NCBI GenBank assembly: GCA_025351425.1
Contig: JANXVY010000026.1
Location: 1 to 64,000 of the forward strand
Source of the DNA: Hyphomicrobium sp.
GTDB taxonomy: Bacteria > Pseudomonadota > Alphaproteobacteria > Rhizobiales > Hyphomicrobiaceae
Direction of reading: 5' to 3'
Length of the DNA: 64,000 nt
Shown here: in pieces, positions 1 to 8,245 of the stretch
Position numbering within the stretch: position 1 is the stretch's first letter
Layout: every line of letters starts with the position of its first letter
Translations under genes and position numbers: made by a program
The notes under the pieces: generated by a model
Database searches by the model: none
What the model was told of the DNA's origin: nothing
Seen by the model: only the letters and a program-made list of their open reading frames with translations

Positions 1-8
1 CGTCCAGG

Positions 9-197
9 TTAAAGGGCCGCGCAAAGGTGCTGACCTTGAACAGGCCGTTCGGTGATGTGGTTGACGATGCTGATGTCGTTGCCGCCGAGCTTCAATCGCG
101 AGGGCAGCAGCGCAAACAGGGGTGCGCCTTTGGATCGCGCAAACAAGGGGCCTGCCGCGCTTGGATCGGCGCGCAGGCTCCAGAGCTTGCGCGCCAT
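9..197 (-). CDS. Uncertain 62-codon ORF, possibly frameshifted
   Basis: An ATG-initiated frame begins 36 bases after the pirin stop codon, on the same strand, and ends at base 9. I see no recognisable family and no good ribosome binding site. The other frame over the last 60 bases, running off the window edge, reads NGLFKVSTFARPFNLD, which looks more protein-like than the annotated tail. A single-base shift near base 50 would join the two, giving a gene that starts here and continues beyond base 1. It may instead be noncoding. Confidence 0.2.
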   Translation of the reverse strand: MARKLWSLRADPSAAGPLFARSKGAPLFALLPSRLKLGGNDISIVNHITERPVQGQHLCAAL

Positions 198-232
198 GGA
201 CGCGTGCTATTTGCAGCGCGGGCTGCGCGACG

Positions 233-928
233 TCAGGCCGCCAGGTCGAACAGCAGGACCTGGGCGTCCGTCGATGCCGAGACCTTGATCCCGGGCTCTC
301 CGGTCAGCGCAACGCCATCGCCTTCCTTGAGGGCTAGAATTCCCAGCCGCACGCCGCCCTTAGCCACCTGCAGCCAAGCCTTGCGGCCGGGCTTCAGGGT
401 CATATCGGCCGATTGGCCGGGGCTCAGCGACGCTGTGTAGAGGTCGACGTCCTGATGGATCGTTACCGAGCCGTCGCGGCCTTGCTGCGAGCCGATCAGC
501 CGGAAGCCGCCCGTCAGATCGGCGAAGGTCTTCTGCTCATAGCCCGGCTCCAGGCTCTTCTTCTCGGGAAGGATCCAGATCTGGAGGAAGTGGACCTGAT
601 CGGTCTTGGACGCATTGAACTCGGCATGCCGGATGCCGCGTCCTGCCGTCATGCGCTGAACGTCGCCCGGCTTGATGACCGAGCCGTTGCCGAGGCTGTC
701 CTTATGCGCCAGCCCGCCGTCGAGCACGACCGAAATGATCTCCATGTCGGCATGGCCGTGGGTGTCGAAACCGCCGCCGCCTGCGACCCTGTCGTCGTTG
801 ATGACCCGCAGGGCGCCGAAGCCCATGTGTGCGGGGTCGTGGTAGCCGCCGAACGAGAACGTGTGGCGGCTGTCGAGCCAGCCGAAATCGGCGTGGCCGC
901 GCTCGTCCGCCTTGCGCAGCGAGATCAT
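233..928 (-). CDS. Pirin family protein (YhhW/quercetinase-like bicupin)
   Basis: This 231-residue protein is a bicupin of the YhhW branch of pirins, usual length for the family. The N-terminal cupin keeps all metal ligands: H57, H59, H101 and E103, in the contexts THGHADME and GIRHAEF, so an iron-dependent dioxygenase activity on flavonol-like substrates is plausible. The true cellular substrate is unknown for most members. The protein has no signal peptide and should be cytoplasmic. GGAGG lies six bases before the ATG. A 6-bp inverted repeat (962-980) sits 34-52 bases upstream and may be the operator. Family assignment is sure; function is only inferred. Confidence 0.93.
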   Translation of the reverse strand: MISLRKADERGHADFGWLDSRHTFSFGGYHDPAHMGFGALRVINDDRVAGGGGFDTHGHADMEIISVVLDGGLAHKDSLGNGSVIKPGDVQRMTAGRGIRHAEFNASKTDQVHFLQIWILPEKKSLEPGYEQKTFADLTGGFRLIGSQQGRDGSVTIHQDVDLYTASLSPGQSADMTLKPGRKAWLQVAKGGVRLGILALKEGDGVALTGEPGIKVSASTDAQVLLFDLAA

Positions 929-961
929 GAAAAACCTCCATCTGTAGCGAATTGGGGTAAT

Positions 962-980
962 AGTTCGTATTATCCGAACT
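962..980. promoter_or_regulatory. Candidate operator upstream of pirin gene
   Basis: AGTTCG and CGAACT form a perfect inverted repeat around a 7-base AT-rich spacer (TATTATC). It lies in the 151-base gap in front of the pirin gene, where a promoter is expected. It looks like the binding site of a small dimeric repressor or activator. No regulator gene is adjacent, so the protein partner is unknown. Confidence 0.35.
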
Positions 981-1079
981 GATGCGCTCAGATAGGGTGA
1001 TGGTTACGCCCGCCGCAAGGTGCCGCGACGTTGGCTACATATGCGCTGGAAGCATGGGTGGCTCAGCCGCGCGCTGCTC

Positions 1080-1325
1080 CTACCTCAGCTTCTCGTCCAA
1101 GTTGCGGGCGGCTTCGCGGGTCATCAGGGGAACGCCTGAACGGATCGGATAGGCCAGATTGGCCCGGCGGCTGATCAGCTCCTGGCGCGCTTCGTCGTAT
1201 TCAAGCGTCGTCTTGGTCAGCGGGCAGACCAGAACTTCGAGCGTGCGGGCGTCCGTGCGTTGCGGCACTGGCGCTGCGGGCGCGTCGCGGGGCAGCTGCT
1301 GTGGCAGATCAGGCGTATCGCTCAT
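1080..1325 (-). CDS. Trm112 family protein (YcaR-like)
   Basis: This is a small protein of 81 residues. The core [14 protein letters not shown] followed by [12 protein letters not shown] is the Trm112/YcaR signature. Eukaryotic and archaeal Trm112 are scaffolds that activate SAM methyltransferases; bacterial partners are poorly known. An in-frame upstream extension exists, but the ATG at 1325 gives the family-typical length. It lies 17 bases after the LonN stop and is the last gene of the thioredoxin-TPR / LonN / Trm112 operon. Confidence 0.88.
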   Translation of the reverse strand: MSDTPDLPQQLPRDAPAAPVPQRTDARTLEVLVCPLTKTTLEYDEARQELISRRANLAYPIRSGVPLMTREAARNLDEKLR

Positions 1326-1342
1326 CGCACACGTCCTCGCGG

Positions 1343-2026
1343 CTATTGCAACGTGGTGCCCGGCTCGCCGCCCGACGCCAGCTCCATCTCGGCCAGCGCG
1401 ACCAGAACGTCCGCCCGCGTCTTCAGGTCGGCGGCTTCCAGCAGCGCCTGCTTTTCCTCGGGGCCGTACGGGCACATGACCGCCAGCACGTTGATCAGGA
1501 ATTCGCTCGACGCGCGCTGGACCGCGTTCCAGTCGGCCTTCAGCCGGTTGGTTTCCAGATAACTTTTCAGCACTCGCAACAGGTTAGGGCGGTCGACCAT
1601 CTCCTCGCCCAGCCCCACGCTGAAGTCCTGGGCGAAACGGTCGTAGCTCGCCGTCACCGTCCGATAGGGCTTGGCGGTTACCGCTTCATCCAGGATCTCG
1701 AAGCGCGCGATGCCCGTCAGCGTGATGATCAAGCGGCCGTCGTCCAGTTCCTGATAGCTCGTGATGCGGCCCGCGCAGCCGACCTTGCGCAGCCCCACCG
1801 AGTTGCCCTCGGGGCTCTCGCTCGCTTCGGGATCGCGACCGGCGGGCTGGATGATGCCGATCACGCGCGCGCCCGACATCGCATCGTCGATCATGGCGAG
1901 GTAGCGCGGTTCGAACACGTTCAAGGGCAGCGTGGCGCGCGGCAGCAAAATCGCGCCGCGCAGCGGAAACACCGCGAGCCTCGGCGGCAGATCGGCTGGC
2001 CGTTTGTAGCGTTCGCTGAGTGCCAC
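1343..2026 (-). CDS. LON peptidase substrate-binding domain protein (LonN, stand-alone)
   Basis: The 227-residue protein consists only of the N-terminal domain of Lon ([26 protein letters not shown] motif region, residues about 17-43), without the AAA+ or protease parts. Stand-alone LonN proteins are thought to bind unfolded substrates, but their exact role is unsettled. Translation starts at GTG, with GAAGGA eight bases upstream. It is the middle gene of a three-gene leftward operon with the thioredoxin-TPR chaperone, which supports a role in protein quality control. Confidence 0.9.
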   Translation of the reverse strand: MALSERYKRPADLPPRLAVFPLRGAILLPRATLPLNVFEPRYLAMIDDAMSGARVIGIIQPAGRDPEASESPEGNSVGLRKVGCAGRITSYQELDDGRLIITLTGIARFEILDEAVTAKPYRTVTASYDRFAQDFSVGLGEEMVDRPNLLRVLKSYLETNRLKADWNAVQRASSEFLINVLAVMCPYGPEEKQALLEAADLKTRADVLVALAEMELASGGEPGTTLQ

Positions 2027-2093
2027 GTGGCGCGTCCTTCCAACTGCTACACCAGCCCCACCGTACGGGGCCGCTTTTCATTCTTGGTCTCGT

Positions 2094-2140
2094 CGTGCTT
2101 CTTTTTAGGAAAACCGCTACACACTTTTCCACAGAAGCAG
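2094..2140. repeat. Intergenic hairpin repeat, copy A
   Basis: The pairing blocks TGCTT..GGAAAACCGC and CACTTTTCC..AAGCA form a hairpin directly behind the thioredoxin-TPR stop codon. The same blocks, in the same order, occur at 15461-15510 and 17091-17142. The position suggests that this copy may also act as a terminator or mRNA-stabilising structure between the thioredoxin-TPR gene and lonN. Confidence 0.7.
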
Positions 2141-2141
2141 T

Positions 2142-3053
2142 TTAGCGGAACAGCAGCACCGACAGCTTACGACGGCCGTCCAGCGTCACCGGATCTTTGG
2201 GGCCCCAGACGTCGAACAGCTGCACCAGCTGCTGGCGCGCGGCCTCTTCGTTCCATTTGCGGTCGCGCTTGACGATCTCGATCAGGTGATCGACAGCCTC
2301 GGCCTTCTCGCCCTTGGCGGCAAGCGCCACCGCCAAATCGAAACGGGCCTGATGGTCGGCTGGATTGGTGGCGAGGCGGCTTTTGAATTCCGCCGTGTCG
2401 CCGGCTGCGCCCGCTTTCTTGGCGAGTTCGACCGCGGCCTTGGCGCTGTCATAGCCCGGCAGCTTGCGCGCGGCGGGCGCAATGAGCTCCAGCGTTGCCT
2501 CGGCGCGCGCATGGTCGTTGCTCTTGAGGTAGACCTTGGTCAGCCCGAGCAGCGCGCGGGCGTTGGCCTGGTCGGACTCGAGTACGGCTGCGTAGACTTC
2601 GGCGGCGCCTACCAGATCGCCCGCCTCCAACGCTTCGTCGCCGGACGCCAGCACCGCCTCGACGTCGTCTTCTTCCTCCGGGGGGCCGACCAGCTTGTCG
2701 ATGATCTGGCGGATCACGCTTTCGGGCTGCGCGCCCATGAAACCATCCAGCGGGCGACCGTCCTTGAAGGCATAAACCGTCGGCAGCGACTGGATGCGCA
2801 GCTGGCCGGCGATCGCCGCGTTTTCATCGGTGTTGATCTTGACGAGCTTGACCTTGCCGCCATAGCTGCGCACGACTTTTTCGAGCATCGGCGTCAGCTG
2901 CTTGCACGGGCCGCACCAGGGGGCCCAAAAGTCCACCAGCACCAGCGCCGTCTTCGATGCGTCCAGCACGTCCTTGGCGAACGTCGCCGTCGTTGCGTCC
3001 TTGACGATGCCATCGCTGCCAACGACGGCCGGTTTCAATGATCCTAGGTCCAT
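2142..3053 (-). CDS. Thioredoxin-TPR fusion (CnoX/YbbN-type co-chaperone)
   Basis: The protein has 303 residues. Residues about 20-125 form a thioredoxin fold with an intact redox motif WCGPC (C47, C50). The rest is a TPR-like C-terminal domain. This is the CnoX (YbbN) layout, a chlorine-activated or constitutive holdase and redox protein that hands clients to GroEL. E. coli CnoX has lost the first active cysteine, whereas this protein, like the Caulobacter one, keeps both and should be a real oxidoreductase. AGGAGA precedes the ATG. It is the first gene of the operon with lonN and the Trm112-like gene. Confidence 0.92.
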   Translation of the reverse strand: MDLGSLKPAVVGSDGIVKDATTATFAKDVLDASKTALVLVDFWAPWCGPCKQLTPMLEKVVRSYGGKVKLVKINTDENAAIAGQLRIQSLPTVYAFKDGRPLDGFMGAQPESVIRQIIDKLVGPPEEEDDVEAVLASGDEALEAGDLVGAAEVYAAVLESDQANARALLGLTKVYLKSNDHARAEATLELIAPAARKLPGYDSAKAAVELAKKAGAAGDTAEFKSRLATNPADHQARFDLAVALAAKGEKAEAVDHLIEIVKRDRKWNEEAARQQLVQLFDVWGPKDPVTLDGRRKLSVLLFR

Positions 3054-3308
3054 GGTCGTTTTTCTCCTGGCGCTTCGGTGCGGCGCATGGGCGGCCGCAA
3101 CGCGCTGCGTGAAATCCCGGCTCGCGAAACCTTAGCAGATGCTGCCGGGAATGAACCGCAACTGCTGCCTTTAAGCAACGATTATCGGCGCGCTGGTGCC
3201 GGCAGCAGCGGCAAAATTTGATCGTGGAGATTGGCGCTTGCATTGGAAACGACGTTACGCCATAACACGCTCCTCGCGGGCGGCGACGTCCTGCGAATAC
3301 CCAAGGAA

Positions 3309-3383
3309 GCGGGCGTAGCTCAGGGGTAGAGCATCACCTTGCCAAGGTGAGGGTCGGGCGTTCGAATCGCCTCGCCCGCTCCA
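3309..3383 (+). tRNA. tRNA-Gly (anticodon GCC)
   Basis: A full cloverleaf can be drawn: acceptor GCGGGCG/CGCCCGC, anticodon stem TCACC/GGTGA with loop TTGCCAA (anticodon GCC), and T-arm loop TTCGAAT. CCA is encoded at 3381-3383. A T6 run follows directly (3387-3392) and probably helps termination. It is a stand-alone tRNA between leftward genes. Confidence 0.98.
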
Positions 3384-3406
3384 GTGTTTTTTAAGTTTCG
3401 CTAGAC

Positions 3407-3775
3407 TTAGCGGATGCGATGAAGGTCGCCGCCGTCAAACCCAGCCGTCACGGCTTCGGCGCGGCCTAAGAAACTCGCTTGGCCTTGCGGTTGATCGAGA
3501 AAGCGCTGAATAGCTGCAACGGTTTCGCACAGTGCCGTTTCCCAATCCACCAACGGATCCTCAAACACCGCCAGGTATCGTTCGGCCGGCGTGAAATTCA
3601 CGACGCAGGCCCAATCGTCGTCGGCTGGATCAAACCAGCGCGCACCGATGAGATACGCCGTCACGCCGGTTGCTGTTTCAAATAAGCCAATGTTGAAGGC
3701 AACGATATCGGCTGGAGGCTCTTCAGCCCCCGCCATGCGGGCCAACCACGCTTCAATCTCCTGCCCCGCGTTCAC
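3407..3775 (-). CDS. Hypothetical 122-aa protein coupled to ParA
   Basis: This is a soluble acidic protein rich in tryptophan and phenylalanine (GARWFDPADDDW) that I cannot assign to a family. Its ATG overlaps the last four bases of the ParA gene, so the two are translationally coupled and probably act together. It could be a partner or cargo adaptor of the ATPase, but nothing in the sequence proves this. There is no signal peptide or membrane segment. Confidence 0.75.
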   Translation of the reverse strand: MNAGQEIEAWLARMAGAEEPPADIVAFNIGLFETATGVTAYLIGARWFDPADDDWACVVNFTPAERYLAVFEDPLVDWETALCETVAAIQRFLDQPQGQASFLGRAEAVTAGFDGGDLHRIR

Positions 3776-4746
3776 ATCGCGGGCTTTTCGTCGGAGCGGC
3801 CAGCTGGAAGGCCAGCGTGCTCGATCGCGAATTCGGACATGGGATTGTGCGGGGGGTGGGGTTGGGGCTCGTGCTCGGGCTGCGGCACGATGGGCTGGGG
3901 CTCAGCAGCGGTCACATGGGCGAGCGCCATGCGTTCGACCACTTCGGCGGCCAAAGCCTTGATTGCGTGGCCTACTGTGCCTGGATACTTGGCCGAGTAC
4001 GAACGCTCCATGCTCTGAAAGCGAGCGGCGTCCTGCAGCGAGTTGAGCCGCGGCACGGCTTGCGAAAAACAGTGGTTGTCTGGGTCGTTGCGCAGCCACG
4101 CATGATAATCCTCGTCGGCGGCCGATTGCGCGTCCTTCATGTTGATGATGACACCCATGTTGCGGGCAAACCCCATCTCGGGGTTCAGCGCCTTGAAGCG
4201 GCGGAACACTTCCAGGCCACAGATCGACACGTAATCAGCCTTGGTCGGCGAAATGTGGAAATCGGCTTCGCGCAGCCAGCTTTCGGTCAGCACCGACAGT
4301 CCCGGTGGGCAATCGATCAGAATGATATCGAACACGCGGCGGGCGTCCGTCAGCACGGCGCCGATCACCTGGCGCATGCGCGCGTGCAGGTTCTCTTTGG
4401 ACACCTCGCGTTCGAACAACGTCAACTGCATGTCGCTGGGCAGCAAATAGACAGAACGCGCGTCGTCCACGTCGGACACGTTGCGCACGACGAATCGCGT
4501 CCAGTCGGTCGGCTGGTTGCTCAGCACGCTCGAGACCAGGAAATCGACCATGGTCAGGCCCTGGCTCTGCAGCTTGTGCAGATTGGCGACCGTCATCAAC
4601 ATGCTGGACACGCTCGACTGCGCGTCGCCGTCGATGACCAGCACGTTCTTGCCGTGAAACACCGAAAGGGTTTCAGCCAGCGCCAACACCAGGGTGGATT
4701 TGCCAACCCCGCCCTTGGTGTTCATCACCGCGATTGCATTCAGCAT
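3772..4746 (-). CDS. ParA/Soj-type ATPase
   Basis: The protein is a ParA/MinD-superfamily ATPase of 324 residues from the ATG at 4746. A GTG start at 4782 is possible, but the deviant Walker A KGGVGKST begins only 10 residues into the ATG form, as is usual. Walker B-like IILIDCPPGLSVLT follows. The C-terminal about 50 residues are a proline/glutamate/histidine-rich tail (PQPEHEPQPHPPHN) not needed for the ATPase fold. No parB or parS is nearby, and no replication genes, so this is an orphan ParA, more likely positioning a protein cargo than segregating the chromosome. Confidence 0.88.
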   Translation of the reverse strand: MLNAIAVMNTKGGVGKSTLVLALAETLSVFHGKNVLVIDGDAQSSVSSMLMTVANLHKLQSQGLTMVDFLVSSVLSNQPTDWTRFVVRNVSDVDDARSVYLLPSDMQLTLFEREVSKENLHARMRQVIGAVLTDARRVFDIILIDCPPGLSVLTESWLREADFHISPTKADYVSICGLEVFRRFKALNPEMGFARNMGVIINMKDAQSAADEDYHAWLRNDPDNHCFSQAVPRLNSLQDAARFQSMERSYSAKYPGTVGHAIKALAAEVVERMALAHVTAAEPQPIVPQPEHEPQPHPPHNPMSEFAIEHAGLPAGRSDEKPAM

Positions 4747-4998
4747 CTTGGTATCACGTCCTCCCGCCCGGCCGCCGATCACGCCGCCACTCCACTCCGC
4801 CAGCTATCGCGCGGGAGTATGGCGGCGGTGAGAACGGGCCCCGACCGTTGACTTAACACCTGGTGCGCTCAGGGGCCAGCTTTCTGGCCTTACGCGCCAA
4901 AGGCGCTCCGGCGAGGGCTGCGAACCGTCGCCGGGGGCGCTCGCGCCGTGAGCCGCCTGAGGTGGCTGAAGGGGGGGCTCGGTATGTTTCCTTGCGCG

Positions 4999-5757
4999 TT
5001 ACCAGCGGCGATCGTCCGTGCGTTGCCAGGCCGTGCTGCCTGATTGAACCCGTACGCGCTGACGCTCCAGCGCCACCACCGGGGGATGATCGACGATATG
5101 GACCTCGGCCGGGCGCAGCACCGTCGGACGGGTTTCCACGACATAGGCCGGCAGCTGGCGCAGTAGGCGGGTGTGGGCGGGGCTCATCTCGACGCTCACG
5201 GGCACGGCGCGATAGACGGCCGGCGTATGCACCGCTACACGGCGGGTGGGGGCCACCACGACGTCGCGCGCGACGCTGCGGTACTGGGGCGCGACCTCGA
5301 CCTTGCACAGGCGTTCTCGCCCATCATGGCCAACGGAGCGTTCCCAGCGCACGCCGCCCGCATGGGTCATCACGTGCACCTGCCGGCGTTCGACGACGGC
5401 GGGCTCGGTCACGTAGGTGGTCCGGGCGGGTTCTACGAGGCGGCTTTTCAAAACGGTTGCGTATACGGCCGGCACGTGCCCGGCATAGACGCGGGCGGGC
5501 GCGACCTCGACGCGGTAGGGCCGAGGCTCGACAACCGCCGGCACAAAAACCTGCTCGCGGCGGGCGCGTTCAACGACCACGGGACGCTCCTCAATCGCGT
5601 ACACGTCCGGTCGCCGCACCTTTTCATAGCATTCGACGGCGCGGGCCGGTTCGCGGCCACCACAGCCGTGATCGAACGCAATTGCCGCTGGCGCCTTCGC
5701 CATCAGGCCGCCACATACGCCGAGCGCAACAAGACTTGTCCGCAGCAAAGCACGCAC
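4999..5757 (-). CDS. Secreted Val/Pro/Arg-rich repetitive protein, unknown function
   Basis: The 252-residue product starts with a clear Sec signal peptide (MRALLRTSLVALGVCGG..AAIA). The mature part is low in complexity: short beta-strand-like units of the pattern V-x-P-x-V-Y/H-x-x-V and VVE-R-x-x-V recur about ten times, with many Arg and Tyr. I do not recognise a family. It is probably periplasmic or surface-located. A 17-bp palindrome (5783-5799) lies 26 bases upstream of the start. It is transcribed away from the LemA operon. Confidence 0.7.
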   Translation of the reverse strand: MRALLRTSLVALGVCGGLMAKAPAAIAFDHGCGGREPARAVECYEKVRRPDVYAIEERPVVVERARREQVFVPAVVEPRPYRVEVAPARVYAGHVPAVYATVLKSRLVEPARTTYVTEPAVVERRQVHVMTHAGGVRWERSVGHDGRERLCKVEVAPQYRSVARDVVVAPTRRVAVHTPAVYRAVPVSVEMSPAHTRLLRQLPAYVVETRPTVLRPAEVHIVDHPPVVALERQRVRVQSGSTAWQRTDDRRW

Positions 5758-5782
5758 TCCTAGATCGACTTAAGAACACATT

Positions 5783-5799
5783 GAAAATACAATATTTTC
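5783..5799. promoter_or_regulatory. AT-rich palindrome in divergent promoter
   Basis: GAAAATA-CAA-TATTTTC is a perfect 7-bp inverted repeat with a 3-base spacer. It lies 26 bases in front of the secreted-protein gene (leftward) and about 140 bases in front of lemA (rightward). It is an isolated AT-rich patch in GC-rich DNA and is a good candidate operator. Confidence 0.4.
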
Positions 5800-5940
5800 T
5801 GGAATTCGAGAATGCGTCCTTGAAAGCGTGGTAAAGCACGACTTAAAGCGGCTTGCTTTCGTCCGGGGCGGGCCTTAATTCAGCAAGCGTCTGCGGACCC
5901 GATGTAACCGTCAGTTCACGCCTATCAGAGAGTGAGACCC

Positions 5941-6564
5941 ATGATCAGCCACTTGAGCCGCATCTGCCGCCCCTTTGCTGTGGTGGCCATCCTGGCGCTG
6001 ACACCGCCGCTCGCCGGGTGCGGCGTCAACAACATTCCGACCTATGAGCAGAGCGCGAAAGCCGCCTGGTCGGAAGTCCTCAACCAGTACAAGCGCCGCG
6101 CCGACCTGATCCCTAACCTCGTCGAAAGCGTCAAGGGCTTTGCCGACCAGGAAAAATCAGTGCTGACCGGCGTCATCGAAGCGCGCGCCAAGGCGACCCA
6201 GGCGCAGATCAACATCCCCGCCGACATCCTGACCAATCCGGATGCCATGAAGAAATTCCAGGATGCGCAGAATTCGCTCGGCGGCGCGCTGCGGCAGCTG
6301 CTGTCGGTCACCGAGAACTATCCCGACATCAAGTCGGGCGAGAACTTCCGCAAGCTGCAAGATGAAATCGCCGGCACCGAAAACCGCATCGCAATCGCGC
6401 GCCGTGACTACATCAAGCAGGTCCAGCAGTTCAATACCGAGATCAACACCATCCCCGGCGCGTGGTGGAAGCGGTTCCTGTATCCCACCAAGACCGACAT
6501 GGCGACCTTCGATATCCCGGCCGAAGAACAAAAGGCCCCCAAGGTCGACTTCAACAAGAAGTAG
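5941..6564 (+). CDS. lemA: LemA family lipoprotein
   Basis: This is a 207-residue LemA protein. The N-terminus (MISHLSRICRPFAVVAILALT) is a lipoprotein signal ending in the lipobox LAGC, so the mature protein is anchored by a lipidated cysteine. The long helical domain with NQYKRRADLIPNLVESVKG and the NTIPGAWWKRFLYP region is diagnostic. An in-frame GTG nine bases upstream is possible. LemA is almost always followed by TPM-domain genes, as here. Its biochemical role is unknown; envelope-stress roles have been proposed. Confidence 0.93.
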   Translation: MISHLSRICRPFAVVAILALTPPLAGCGVNNIPTYEQSAKAAWSEVLNQYKRRADLIPNLVESVKGFADQEKSVLTGVIEARAKATQAQINIPADILTNPDAMKKFQDAQNSLGGALRQLLSVTENYPDIKSGENFRKLQDEIAGTENRIAIARRDYIKQVQQFNTEINTIPGAWWKRFLYPTKTDMATFDIPAEEQKAPKVDFNKK

Positions 6565-6711
6565 GCCTGAATTCCGTTGATGCACGGCGGGGGCCAGGCA
6601 GCGGCCGCCGCCGTTCGCGCTTATGTCGTGGCTGCCTCCGCGGCCTCGACGTTGAGGGTGTGGTGGCCGTGCAGCCCCACCTGCTTTCTACTTCCGGGAG
6701 ATGCTTGAGCA

Positions 6712-7569
6712 ATGGCGGTCGCTTCTGGTCTCCAATCCCGTCTCCATTCTGGTCACAGCCCCTGGCTTGGCAACGGCCTTGCCGTGGCGTTCATGCTGCT
6801 GGCACTGGCGCTGTTTGCGACCCTCGCGTTCGCCGAACTCACATTCCCCGAGTTGACCGGCCGCGTCGTCGACCAGGCCAACTTGATGACCAGCGCCCAG
6901 CGCGCCGCGCTCACGTCCGATCTCGAAGCGTTCGAAGCCAAATCGACCGACCAGATCGTCGTCGTCACCGTGCCCTCGCTGCAGGGCTACCCCATCGACG
7001 AGTACGGCTCCGCCCTCGGGCGCAAGTGGGGCATCGGGCAGAAGGGCAAGGACAACGGCGTACTCATCATCGTCGCGCCGAATGAGCGCAAGGTCCGCAT
7101 CGAAGTCGGGCGCCGTCTCGAGCCGCTGCTACCCGACGGCAAGGCTGGCGAAATCATCCGCGGCACCATCCTGCCCGCGTTCCGGCGCGGCGACTATGCG
7201 AGCGGCATCAAGGCTGGCGTCACCGAGGTCAAGGCCGTTCTGACCGCAGATCCGGCGGAGCTTGCCGAGCGCGCCAAGCGGCCGACACCCGAGCCCGACT
7301 ATTCGCAATACATCACGCTCGCCATCTGGCTGCTGATCGTCATCTTCATCATCCGGCAGCAGATGCTCGCGGCGCAGAGGTTCGCCAATCTCACGCCGGA
7401 AGAGCGGCGGCGGTTGCAACAGCAGAGGCGCTACGACAGCGGCCCGATCATCTTCCCCGGGGGGTTCGGCGGGGGATCGGGCGGATGGAGCGGAGGCTCG
7501 GGGGGCGGGGGCGGATTTTCGGGCGGCGGGGGCGATTTCGGCGGCGGCGGCGCTTCGGGGGACTGGTGA
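6712..7569 (+). CDS. TPM domain protein (YgcG-like) with Gly-rich tail
   Basis: The 285-residue protein has an N-terminal hydrophobic signal or anchor (residues about 22-41) and a TPM (Psb32/YgcG) domain at about 45-175 with the GRVVDQANLMT and GIGQKGKDNGVLIIVAP motifs. A second membrane segment follows at about 203-215, and then a glycine/serine-rich C-terminus (GGSGGGGGFSGGGG). Plant TPM proteins act in photosystem repair and have phosphatase activity; the bacterial role is unknown. It is the second gene of the LemA-TPM-TPM cluster. Confidence 0.9.
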   Translation: MAVASGLQSRLHSGHSPWLGNGLAVAFMLLALALFATLAFAELTFPELTGRVVDQANLMTSAQRAALTSDLEAFEAKSTDQIVVVTVPSLQGYPIDEYGSALGRKWGIGQKGKDNGVLIIVAPNERKVRIEVGRRLEPLLPDGKAGEIIRGTILPAFRRGDYASGIKAGVTEVKAVLTADPAELAERAKRPTPEPDYSQYITLAIWLLIVIFIIRQQMLAAQRFANLTPEERRRLQQQRRYDSGPIIFPGGFGGGSGGWSGGSGGGGGFSGGGGDFGGGGASGDW

Positions 7570-7615
7570 TGATGAGACTTGAAACGGCGACACTCGAAAC
7601 GGCTGGAGCAGCGCT

Positions 7616-8233
7616 ATGACCCTATTCACGGCCGACGAGGAAAAGCGCATCGGCGACGCCATTTCCGCTGCCGAGAGCAAGACCTCGGGCGAAATCCTCG
7701 CCGTCGTGGCCGACCACAGCGACAGCTATCTCTACATGCCGGTCCTGGTCGCGTCGCTCGTCGCCCTGCTCGTGCCTTGGCCGTTCATTTATTTCACGTG
7801 GCACCCGGTGCAGTGGATCTATCTGATCCAACTGCTCGTGTTCGCAGCCATCGTCGCGGCCTTGCTGCTGGGCAATAATCGACTCTGGTTCGTGCCGGCC
7901 AGCGTCAAGCGCATGAACGCACACCGGCGCGCCATGGAACAGTTCGTGGTGCAGAACCTGCACACGACCGAAGGCCACACCGGCATCATGATCTTCGTGT
8001 CGCTTGCAGAGCATTACGCCGAGATCGTCGCCGACAAGGCTATTCATGCGAAAGTGCCAGAGGGCACCTGGCAAGTCATCGTCGACCAGCTGACCAAAGA
8101 CCTGGCCAACGACGAGCCCGCCAAAGGGTTCATCACCGCAATCGAGTCCTGCGGGGCGCATCTTGCCAAACATTTTCCGCCCGGCTCGCGCAATGCCAAC
8201 GAACTGCCCAACCACCTGATCGTGCTGCGCTGA
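7616..8233 (+). CDS. Second TPM domain protein, membrane-anchored
   Basis: This 205-residue TPM-domain protein lacks a signal peptide. It begins with the domain (LFTADEEKRIGDAISAAESKTSGEILAVV), has two membrane helices at about 40-60 and 68-86, and continues the domain after them. GGAG lies nine bases before the ATG, and the gap to the preceding TPM gene is 46 bases. This soluble/membrane pairing of two TPM proteins after LemA is a common alphaproteobacterial arrangement. Confidence 0.88.
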   Translation: MTLFTADEEKRIGDAISAAESKTSGEILAVVADHSDSYLYMPVLVASLVALLVPWPFIYFTWHPVQWIYLIQLLVFAAIVAALLLGNNRLWFVPASVKRMNAHRRAMEQFVVQNLHTTEGHTGIMIFVSLAEHYAEIVADKAIHAKVPEGTWQVIVDQLTKDLANDEPAKGFITAIESCGAHLAKHFPPGSRNANELPNHLIVLR

Positions 8234-8245
8234 GGAGAGCGATCC

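Noticed and set aside
4853-5308. Long antisense frames over the 4.8-5.8 kb region
   Set aside because: They are arginine/alanine/proline-rich shadows of the secreted-protein gene and of GC-rich spacer, with no domain.
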